This document shows positions 8,473 through 14,622 of a stretch of 15,509 nt of DNA, piece by piece (the stretch's first letter is position 1; each line of letters opens with the position of its first letter). The DNA lies in assembly GCA_029937135.1 (NCBI GenBank), contig JAPYQX010000028.1, positions 1-15,509 on the forward strand, read 5' to 3'. Below the pieces are notes generated by a model. The model was not told where the DNA came from, searched no databases, and saw only the letters and a list, made by a program, of their open reading frames with translations. The DNA comes from Nitrospinota bacterium. GTDB taxonomy: Bacteria > UBA8248. The position numbers were made by a program, and so were the translations under genes.

Positions 8473-9556
8473 CAAGCGGCAACAGGTGTCAGGAACAGTC
8501 CCCTGTAATGTGAATTCCACGTATAATTTTCTAAATTCGCATGGGTAGGCAATTCTTTCCCGGCGGCTTCAGCAGGTGTTTTCAGGTTTAGTGCCTGGTG
8601 GACCCGGTGGGCGTTGTAGTAATCCTGAAACTCCTCCAGCTTTTCTTCTAGATCGCATTGGTTCCAGAAAAGAGTCTGGTCCAGAAATTCCCTTCGGATG
8701 GTGCCGACAAGTCGCTCGGTAAAGGGATGGGAAATCGGCACATGGGGAACGGTTTTGATTTTCTCGATCTCTCGAATTCGCAGATTGGCCCTCCACCGGT
8801 TGTAGCGGAACAAGGGGTCATGATCCGAGCTGAGATAGCGGGGGGTGCCCTTCCCGATGGTCACCTGATTGAACATCCGGCAAAGAGAAGGACCATTGAC
8901 ATCGCCGGCATGAACGCCAAATCCGACGATTCTCCTTGTAAACTGATCCATGACGAGAAGAACCCAGTGGGACTTCAAGAAAATTGATTCGCACCGGAAG
9001 AGATCAACACTCCAGAGACTATCCTTCATGTGCCAATAAATGTGAGCCATGAGAGGCCATCACCTGGGTCCTGGCGATAGTGTTTTGCGAGAATCCGCCT
9101 CACGACGTCTTTGTCGATATCGATTCGAAATGTTCTGGCAATCTCCAGTGCAATTCGAGGACACCCAAACCTCGGATTCCGGCGCTTGATCTCCAGGATA
9201 AGGTGGATGAGGTCTTTTGCTGGCCCTTTGGGTCCGGGAGTTCCTGTTCTATTGGATGAATAGAGCAGGCGGTATTTCAACTTCCTGAGTGCACGATGAA
9301 ATCCCAGGATCGTCGACGGCCTGATGGTAATGGCCGACCGTGAGGTGCGCCGTGGACCAAGAAGAGTTGCCAAGAATCCCAAATAGAGACGGTCAAGAGG
9401 TCTGAGATTAGGATAGCGTTTGCGGGAGCGTCCGATAATAAGAAGCTGCTGTTTCAGGAGAAGATTCTCTGCGGCGAGTGCCCTTACGCCGCCAGGTCTC
9501 ATCAGTTTAGCAATCGTAGCCAGGATGTGGGCGAATACCAGGAATAGACTCTTCAT
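8472..9556 (-). pseudogene. Integrase-core (DDE) transposase, split by a one-base deletion
   Basis: Two minus-strand frames together make one integrase-core transposase of about 360 aa. The upstream frame (9556 to 9026) carries ENLLLKQQLLI, RPSTILGFHRALRKLKYRLL, RNPRFGCPRIALEI and DKDVVRRILAKHYRQDPGD, then stops. The downstream frame carries MKDSLWSVDLFRC, HWVLLVMDQFTRRI, RYLSSDHDPLF, FTERLVGTIRREFLD and YYNAHRVHQAL, ending LTPVAA. The catalytic triad is intact: D in SVDLF, D in SSDHD and E in FTERL, with 35 residues between the last two. Restoring one C at about 9031-9034 (GGCAC to GGCCAC) yields FIGHMKDSLW, the normal join. No slippery heptamer is seen there, so a mutation is more likely than programmed frameshifting. 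ATG 9556 has no clear ribosome binding site. Confidence 0.85.
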
Positions 9557-9621
9557 GGCGGGCGAGGTTAGATGAGCTTGCGTCCAAGAGCAAGGCGAGG
9601 AAAAGCTTGATTTCAGGTGGA

Positions 9622-9644
9622 ATTACTAATTCGCCATGCACAGG
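9622..9644 (-). repeat. Right terminal inverted repeat of the insertion sequence (R2)
   Basis: Read on the minus strand it is CCTGTGCATGGCGAATTA followed by GTAAT. It is the partner of 8450-8472 and shares 19/20 positions with the separate copy at 13092-13111. Confidence 0.75.
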
Positions 9645-9666
9645 ATTCAATTATTGCGGAGCACAG
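9643..9666 (-). repeat. Solo copy of the second repeat family, abutting the insertion sequence
   Basis: On the minus strand it reads CTGTGCTCCGCAATAATTG then AATCC. It is identical at 23/24 positions to the right inverted repeat of the MITE-like element at 13383-13415. It overlaps the outer end of the insertion sequence by 2 bp, so the two repeat types stand in tandem with heads (CACAGG and CACAG) about 23 nt apart. No left partner is found next to it. Confidence 0.65.
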
Positions 9667-9730
9667 CCTTGTAATGGCCTTTTCGGGGGTATGGGCCTGA
9701 CGAGCTACTAATGCGATATTCCATGAAAGC

Positions 9731-11329
9731 CTACCTTACAATCACGCCCGGGTTGAGGATGTTCGCTGGGTCGAGCCGCTTCTTGGCATCGGCTAACACG
9801 TCGCCGAACAGGTCAGGGCGCTGTTGTTCGTACCATTTCTGATGGTCGCGCCCGACGGCGTGGTGATGGGTGATGGTGCCGCCGTTGGCGATAATTGCAT
9901 CCGAAGCCACACTCTTGATCGCCTGCCACTGCTCCAGCATGGCATCCGGTCTGGCCTGTCCATGGAAAGCAAAATAGGGCGCCGGTCCGTCCGGATACGC
10001 GTGACTGAAACGACACGATACTGCACCCTCTTTTCCCGTCATCTCGCGCAGGGCTGTCGCAGTCGCATCCTTAATCGCGTTGTAGAATTCCTCGAACCTG
10101 TCCCAGGTGATCGCGGTCTCGAAGGTGTCGGAGATGATTCCCCGCGGGGTCAACTGTTCCCGGTTGTAGGGCATACGGATAAAGGCTGTCCGCCACGCAC
10201 CCACCGCGCCCTGCAAATTGGCTTCGGGATTGTTGCGCCATTCCACATCGACCGTGCCGCCATGGTCCAGGCAACACTCCTCGGCCCGGGCCATCCAGGC
10301 GTCCACCGGATGATCTGCGGATTCGAACGACACCACCATCAACGTGAAAGACCCGTCTCCTGCTCCGTTCACCTGCAACTCGACCCCGTCGACGATGCGC
10401 AGATTGGCCGGGAAAAGCCCAGCCTGTGAGACCGCGCGCACAGCGCGCGCGGCGTCGAAGAAATCGGCGAACCGGAACCCGGCAGTCGCCTTGAAGGTCG
10501 GCCGGCCCTGCAACCGGGCCCAGCCCTCTGTAATGATTCCGAGAGCGCCCTCCGAACCGATCATAAAGCGGTCGGCGCTCGGACCCGCGCCGGATCCCGG
10601 CAGACGCCGGGAGACAATATCTCCGACCGGGGTCACGGTCGTGGTGCTCTCCACCAAATCGTCGATATGGGTGTAGAGGGTGGCGAAATGGCCACCCGAG
10701 CGGGTTGCGACCCAGCCGCCGAAGGTCGAGTGTTCGAAGGACTGGGGGAAATGGCGCAGTGTCAATCCGTGGGGCTTGAGCTGGGCCTCCAGCTCGGGCC
10801 CCCTGGCACCGCCCTGAATCCGCGCGGCGCGGGACACCACGTCGACCTCAAGCACCTTGTTCATGCGCCCCATGTCGACGGAAATTACACCGTTATAGCC
10901 GGAGCCAACGTCGCTGGTGACCCCGCCGACCACGGACGAACCCCCACCCCAGGGGATCACCGCAGCGCCCTTGTTGCCAGCCCAATCGTATATCTCCGCG
11001 ATGTCCTCGGAACTCTCCGGGTAGGCTATGATATCCGGCGCGTGTGCAAAGTCACCCCCGAAGATGCGGATCGAGTCCGGCTGAGACTGGCCGAATGCAT
11101 GCAACACACGATCATGAATGTCGCTAGTGCACACGCCGGAGAGCTTCGCCGGTGCCTCCAGTCGCGGCGCCGGCAGATCGATCGCATCGAGTGCCGGGAA
11201 CGAACCGTCATTGGTTGGGTTAATGTCAAATCCGTCGGAAAAGGTTTCTAGGAGGGCCTTCGTCTGGTCTTCATCGAGACCAGTGTCCTCGTAGCTCCAA
11301 CCCCAATATTTTAGCTTCTTGTCCGCCAT
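9731..11329 (-). CDS. FAD-binding oxidase, alkyldihydroxyacetonephosphate synthase-like
   Basis: This 532-aa flavoprotein belongs to the FAD_binding_4 (VAO/PCMH) fold and most resembles alkyl-DHAP synthase, the ether-lipid enzyme that swaps an acyl for an alkyl chain. Residue numbers are from ATG 11329. It has the N-terminal WGWSYEDTG block (9-17), the FAD pyrophosphate loop IPWGGGSSVVGG (125-136), STFGGWVATRSGG (201-213), GSEGALGIIT (258-267), SDTFETAITWDR in the cap region and the catalytic HHH cluster in THHHAVG (488-490), ending LDPANILNPG. These follow the order in animal and Dictyostelium AGPS. ATG 11329 is preferred to TTG 11338 because GGAGG is about 11 nt from the ATG and almost touches the TTG. 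No acyl-DHAP partner gene is present, so another FAD oxidase role is possible. Apparent GC content is higher than in the neighbouring ligase gene. Confidence 0.85.
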   Translation of the reverse strand: MADKKLKYWGWSYEDTGLDEDQTKALLETFSDGFDINPTNDGSFPALDAIDLPAPRLEAPAKLSGVCTSDIHDRVLHAFGQSQPDSIRIFGGDFAHAPDIIAYPESSEDIAEIYDWAGNKGAAVIPWGGGSSVVGGVTSDVGSGYNGVISVDMGRMNKVLEVDVVSRAARIQGGARGPELEAQLKPHGLTLRHFPQSFEHSTFGGWVATRSGGHFATLYTHIDDLVESTTTVTPVGDIVSRRLPGSGAGPSADRFMIGSEGALGIITEGWARLQGRPTFKATAGFRFADFFDAARAVRAVSQAGLFPANLRIVDGVELQVNGAGDGSFTLMVVSFESADHPVDAWMARAEECCLDHGGTVDVEWRNNPEANLQGAVGAWRTAFIRMPYNREQLTPRGIISDTFETAITWDRFEEFYNAIKDATATALREMTGKEGAVSCRFSHAYPDGPAPYFAFHGQARPDAMLEQWQAIKSVASDAIIANGGTITHHHAVGRDHQKWYEQQRPDLFGDVLADAKKRLDPANILNPGVIVR

Positions 11330-11464
11330 AGCGCGCAATCCCTCCCAGGTCGTCGTGTCAATTTTTTCGAACGAATCTAAAATCTTGCCTGAGTGTGGCT
11401 AATTCTCAATTATAGACCAATTTGTTACATTATTAGGAATTCGCCATAGACAGGAGATCAATCC
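11330..11464. promoter_or_regulatory. Divergent intergenic region between oxidase and acyl-CoA synthetase
   Basis: These 135 bp must hold the 5' signals of both genes. The middle (about 11395-11440) is AT-rich and contains plausible -10-like hexamers such as TTACAT and CATTAT, but no convincing -35/-10 pair. A repeat copy at 11432-11454 lies between this stretch and the synthetase. The ligase site CAGGAG (11451-11456) overlaps the end of that repeat. Confidence 0.35.
11432..11454 (-). repeat. Insertion-sequence end copy upstream of the acyl-CoA synthetase (R3)
   Basis: On the minus strand it reads CCTGTCTATGGCGAATTC then CTAAT. It matches the left end of the insertion sequence (8450-8472) at 20/23 and the right end (9622-9644) at 19/23. 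Its outer end faces the synthetase and finishes 10 nt before that gene's ATG. The sequence inside it does not resemble the insertion sequence, so only the terminus is shared. Confidence 0.7.
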
Positions 11465-13090
11465 ATGTCTGAGTTGTCCGCCAATTATGCCTCTCTCTCT
11501 CCACTGAACTTCATGGAGAGAAACCGCTGGGTCTACAAGGAAAAAGAAGCAGTCGTTTATGGTTCTCGCCGCTACACCTACGGAGAATTCTCCGACCGAA
11601 TTCAACGCTGTGCCGCTGCTCTTAAAGCCGTAGGTGTCAAAAAAGGGGACCGGGTCGCTTATCTCGTCCCGAACATCCCCGCCATGCTCGAGGCACATTT
11701 TGCTCTGCCGTTGCTGGGAGCGATTCTGGTGGCGATCAATGTCCGACTGGCACCCGACGAAATTGCTTACATTTGCAGCCATTCGGGAGCGGATATCCTG
11801 GTTGCTGACTGCGAGTTGGCCAAGCCCCTTGCTGGACAGGAGGGAAAGTTCCCGGGTGTCCGGACTTTTATAAATGTGGTGGATGAGGTCGCGGGATTTG
11901 GGCCTTCTGATGCTATTTTCGACGGGCCGGAGTATGAGGCGTTCATCGCACAAGCCGATCACGAAAACCTCCCTTGGAAAATCGATGACGAGATGACTCC
12001 CCTCTCAATCAACTACACGAGCGGTACCACCGGACGGCCGAAGGGAGTGATGTACACCCATCGAGGCGGCTATCTCAATGCGCTTGGCGAAATGATCGAG
12101 ATGGGCGGTTCCGTCTACATGAACTACCTCTGGACCTTGCCCATGTTTCACTGCAACGGTTGGTGCTACACTTGGGGGGTCACAGCTGTAGGGGGACGTC
12201 ATGTCTGTCTGCGGTCGATTGAACCCTCCGAAGTCTTTCGCATTGTTCGAGAGGAAAAAATTTCTCATTTTTGTGCGGCACCCACGGTGCTCATCGCCCT
12301 CTCGAACGATTCGGAGGCCCAGGAAGGACCATTTCCGCAGCCTGTCACCATCATGACTGCAGGAGCGCCCCCTTCCCCCACCATCATCAATGAGATGGAA
12401 GGCAAACTTGGAGCGCGAATCATCCATGCCTACGGTCTGACTGAAACATACGGTCCGCACACCGTCTGTGCCTGGCATCCTGAATGGGATGATCTCCCCG
12501 CCGATGAACGAGCCCGGCTGAAAGCGCGTCAGGGTGTGCCCTATGTGATGACGGGTGAGTGCGAAGTGATGGACAAGGAGATGAAGAGGCTCCCCTGGGA
12601 CGGGCAGACCCAGGGTGAAGTCATGATGCGTGGAAACAACGTAATGGCAGGCTACTACAACAATCCCGAAGCCACCCAAGAGGTGTTTAATGGCGGATGG
12701 TTCCACAGTGGAGATATCGCTATTGCGCATGAGGACGGTTACATCGACCTTCAGGACAGAGCTAAGGATGTCATCATTTCGGGCGGTGAGAACATTTCGA
12801 CCATCGAGGTGGAAAAGGCGATTGTTTCCCATCCGGCCATTCTGGAGGTGGCCGTCGTGGCTGTGCCGGATGAAAAATGGGGAGAAGTTCCCAAGGCCTT
12901 CGCTGTCAAAAAAGAAGGGATGGAAACCACCGAGGAGGAAGTGATCGAACACGTCAAATCTCGTCTCGCACGCTTCAAGGCGCCGAAATATGTCGAATTC
13001 GGACCGCTTCCAAAAACTTCAACCGGAAAGATCCAAAAGTTCAAGCTTCGTGAGCGAGAATGGGCAGGCTATGAGAAGAGGGTCAATTAG
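11465..13090 (+). CDS. Acyl-CoA synthetase (AMP-forming, fatty-acid/short-chain CoA ligase)
   Basis: This 541-aa ANL-superfamily enzyme activates a carboxylic acid through an acyl-adenylate and then loads CoA. The visible motifs are YTSGTTGRPKG (184-194, phosphate loop), WTLPMFHCNGW (from 223), YGLTETYG (323-330, adenine/acyl site), GWFHSGD (411-417, D417 for ribose), DRAKDVIISGGENIS (hinge) and the catalytic lysine K522 in KTSTGKIQK. The order and length are normal for the branch that includes plant AAE-type and DmdB-like ligases. The acid is not predictable. ATG 11465 follows CAGGAG with 8 nt spacing. The gene lies between outward-facing copies of the same repeat: one ends 10 nt before its start, the other begins 1 nt after its stop. 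Its apparent GC content is lower than the genes on either side, which may indicate separate acquisition. Confidence 0.92.
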   Translation: MSELSANYASLSPLNFMERNRWVYKEKEAVVYGSRRYTYGEFSDRIQRCAAALKAVGVKKGDRVAYLVPNIPAMLEAHFALPLLGAILVAINVRLAPDEIAYICSHSGADILVADCELAKPLAGQEGKFPGVRTFINVVDEVAGFGPSDAIFDGPEYEAFIAQADHENLPWKIDDEMTPLSINYTSGTTGRPKGVMYTHRGGYLNALGEMIEMGGSVYMNYLWTLPMFHCNGWCYTWGVTAVGGRHVCLRSIEPSEVFRIVREEKISHFCAAPTVLIALSNDSEAQEGPFPQPVTIMTAGAPPSPTIINEMEGKLGARIIHAYGLTETYGPHTVCAWHPEWDDLPADERARLKARQGVPYVMTGECEVMDKEMKRLPWDGQTQGEVMMRGNNVMAGYYNNPEATQEVFNGGWFHSGDIAIAHEDGYIDLQDRAKDVIISGGENISTIEVEKAIVSHPAILEVAVVAVPDEKWGEVPKAFAVKKEGMETTEEEVIEHVKSRLARFKAPKYVEFGPLPKTSTGKIQKFKLREREWAGYEKRVN

Positions 13091-13091
13091 A

Positions 13092-13111
13092 TGTGCATGG
13101 CGAATTACTAA
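13092..13111 (+). repeat. Insertion-sequence end copy just after the acyl-CoA synthetase (R4)
   Basis: It reads TGTGCATGGCGAATTACTAA, identical at 19/20 positions to the right end of the insertion sequence (9622-9644 read on the minus strand). It begins one base after the synthetase stop codon and points away from the gene. The sequence following it has no other similarity to the insertion sequence, and no partner end is found to its right. Confidence 0.7.
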
Positions 13112-13225
13112 GCATGAATAATTGGGAGCAGATCGAAACTGATTTCTCTGTTATTCCCTGTTCCGATTTTTGGGGGAAAATTCTAGAACCCTTAAATAAT
13201 GGGTAAATCCGTGAGATTTTGGGAA
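13112..13225. other. AT-rich non-coding spacer
   Basis: I see no coding frame, RNA gene or clear terminator in this part of the 389-bp gap between the acyl-CoA synthetase and the HMG-CoA lyase gene. The rest of the gap is covered by the repeat entries. Confidence 0.5.
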
Positions 13226-13415
13226 AATAAGCCCTGTGCTCCGCAATAAGTGGATCCCCTGTAGATTGGATAGGTTAGGAGGTCGGCTTGGTGGGAACGA
13301 GCCATGGCGTTACCCACAATCGAATCTTAAATTTCTGACTGAACGTGCGATTCATCAGACTCAAAAAGCCTTGATTTCGTGTGGGATCCAATTATTGCGG
13401 AGCACAGGGGTTATT
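13226..13415. mobile_element. MITE-like element with 33-bp terminal inverted repeats
   Basis: The left arm (13226-13258) and the inverse of the right arm (13383-13415) agree at 31 of 33 positions. The shared core is CCCTGTGCTCCGCAATAA, one mismatch, then TGGATCCC, extended outward by AATAA on each side. The 124-bp interior has no coding capacity I recognise, only a small stem GGCTTG/CGAGCC near 13281-13299. Size, long near-perfect arms and lack of a gene fit a non-autonomous element. Its transcript would also form a very stable stem between the synthetase and lyase genes. No target-site duplication is evident. Confidence 0.7.
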
Positions 13416-13445
13416 ATCAAACTTTAAACAAATTAAATTGCAGGA

Positions 13446-13469
13446 GATCCATTTATTGCACAGTACAGG
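13446..13469 (-). repeat. Diverged extra copy of the MITE arm in front of the lyase gene
   Basis: The plus strand runs GATCCATTTATTGCACAG then TACAGG, matching 13385-13408 at 20/24 positions in the same orientation, 61 bp downstream. Its final AGG forms part of the AGGAG ribosome binding site (13467-13471) of the next gene. Confidence 0.6.
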
Positions 13470-13479
13470 AGATGGAGTG

Positions 13480-14472
13480 ATGATTACGCTGAAAATGCCG
13501 GAGAAAGTCACCGTCCGGGACGTTGCCATGCGCGATGGAATCCAGAACCTGAAGCATATTCTCCCAACCGATCTCAAAATCGACCTGATCGAAGGAATGG
13601 CCAGCGCCGGAATCCGGCGCATTGAGGCGGCCAGCTTTATGAACCCGAAGGCTGTCCCCAACACGGCGGACGCCGACGAAGTGATGCTGCGTATAAAGAG
13701 AAAGCCCGGCGTCCGCTACGAAGCACTGGTGGCCAACCTTCGCGGGGCGAAGCGCGCCGTCGAGGCCGGATGCGACGGCGTGCAGCAGGTTATCTCCCTC
13801 ACTGACGTTCACAACCGTGCCAACGTCAACCGTTCGGTCAAGCAAAGCCTGGAGGAGATGAAAGAGATCTCGGCGCTCGTCCGCGGGGAGGGGATTCCCT
13901 TCTGCGGTGCGATCAGCCTCGCCACGGGCTGTCCCTATACCGGGCGCGTTCCTGAGGAGAGCGTCTATGAACTCGCCGAAAAATACGCCTCTCTCGGTGT
14001 GGACGAAATCTTCCTGTGCGACTCGATGGGCATGGGCGATCCAGCGCGAATGGGACGGATGGTTGCCGAGATTCGCCGCCGCTGGCCGGCGACGGATCTA
14101 ACCGTCCACATCCACAACACGCGGGGGATGGGCCTTGCCAACGCCCTCGCCTCGATGCAGGCGGGTGCGGCGACACTTGACGCCTCGCTCGGCGGCCTCG
14201 GCGGTTGTCCCTTCGCGCCTGGCGCGAGCGGGAACATCTCGACCGAAGATCTCGTGCACATGCTTTGGCTGATGGAGGTCGAGACCGGCGTCGATCTCGA
14301 TGCCCTCCACGCACTCACCGAAAAACTCGCGGACGCGCTCGACACCCCGCTATTCAGCGCCGTGCACCGGGCGGGCAAGAGCTTTGAGAAGTCTCCCGTT
14401 CCCGCGCGGCTCCTCGCGGGAGAAGACGAACGAACCAGCCAGGACGTGGATGGTCTCGCCGAGCGGGTTTGA
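13480..14472 (+). CDS. HMG-CoA lyase family protein
   Basis: This 330-aa TIM-barrel lyase of the HMGL-like family cleaves 3-hydroxy-3-methylglutaryl-CoA, or a similar 3-hydroxyacyl-CoA, to an acyl-CoA and a keto acid. The active-site residues of human HMG-CoA lyase are matched with identical spacing: R18 and D19 (RDG), E49, H210 and H212 (HIHN), C243 (GGCPFAPGASGN) and N252. Substrate-side blocks SFMNPKAVP (52-60) and ISLTDVHNRANVNRS (from 105) are also present. Length and ends are normal. ATG 13480 is chosen because AGGAG (13467-13471) lies 8 nt upstream; the open frame extends further upstream but only through repeats. It is convergent with a class III CoA-transferase gene. Leucine, itaconate-type or related acyl-CoA breakdown is plausible but not proven. 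Confidence 0.92.
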   Translation: MITLKMPEKVTVRDVAMRDGIQNLKHILPTDLKIDLIEGMASAGIRRIEAASFMNPKAVPNTADADEVMLRIKRKPGVRYEALVANLRGAKRAVEAGCDGVQQVISLTDVHNRANVNRSVKQSLEEMKEISALVRGEGIPFCGAISLATGCPYTGRVPEESVYELAEKYASLGVDEIFLCDSMGMGDPARMGRMVAEIRRRWPATDLTVHIHNTRGMGLANALASMQAGAATLDASLGGLGGCPFAPGASGNISTEDLVHMLWLMEVETGVDLDALHALTEKLADALDTPLFSAVHRAGKSFEKSPVPARLLAGEDERTSQDVDGLAERV

Positions 14473-14622
14473 AGTTGTGTTCGTCACCGGGCTGAACACG
14501 ATGTGACAGTAAATCTTTCCATCTGATTCAGCCGCCATCACAGCGTCAGTGCATTTGAATCCGGTGCGTGTTCACTCGGTATATTTGTGGAATGTCCCGG
14601 CGTTCTTCGAGTCCAATATTGA
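14473..14622. other. Convergent intergenic region
   Basis: This 150-bp stretch separates the ends of the lyase and CoA-transferase genes. GTCAC and GTGAC form a weak inverted pair near 14483-14508, but no T run follows, so I do not call a terminator. No small gene is supported. Confidence 0.4.

Larger units (their letters stand above)
8450..9644 (-). mobile_element. Insertion sequence of about 1.2 kb with integrase-core transposase
   Basis: The element is bounded by 23-bp imperfect inverted repeats at 8450-8472 and 9622-9644, matching at 19 of 23 positions. Both share the heads CCTGTG and TGGCGAATT and the tail TAAT. The transposase stop codon (8472-8474) abuts the left repeat, and its start lies 66 bp inside the right repeat, so the boundaries fit a compact insertion sequence. 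It interrupts a carbamate kinase gene on the left. No target-site duplication is evident between the flanks (..GGAATGGA and ATTCAATT..), and the right flank does not resume the kinase, so a deletion or rearrangement followed insertion. The family is not certain; the rve/DDE core suggests the IS3/IS481-related group. Confidence 0.8.

Noticed and set aside
9026..9050. Programmed frameshifting in the transposase
   Set aside because: No slippery heptamer or clear stimulatory hairpin at the junction, and a single inserted C restores the exact family sequence.
12005..12952. Minus-strand frame inside the acyl-CoA synthetase
   Set aside because: Antisense to conserved ANL motifs; no protein family recognised.
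13226..13415. CRISPR-like or tandem repeat array in the gap before the lyase
   Set aside because: The copies are few, partly inverted and unequally spaced, which fits a terminal-inverted-repeat element better.
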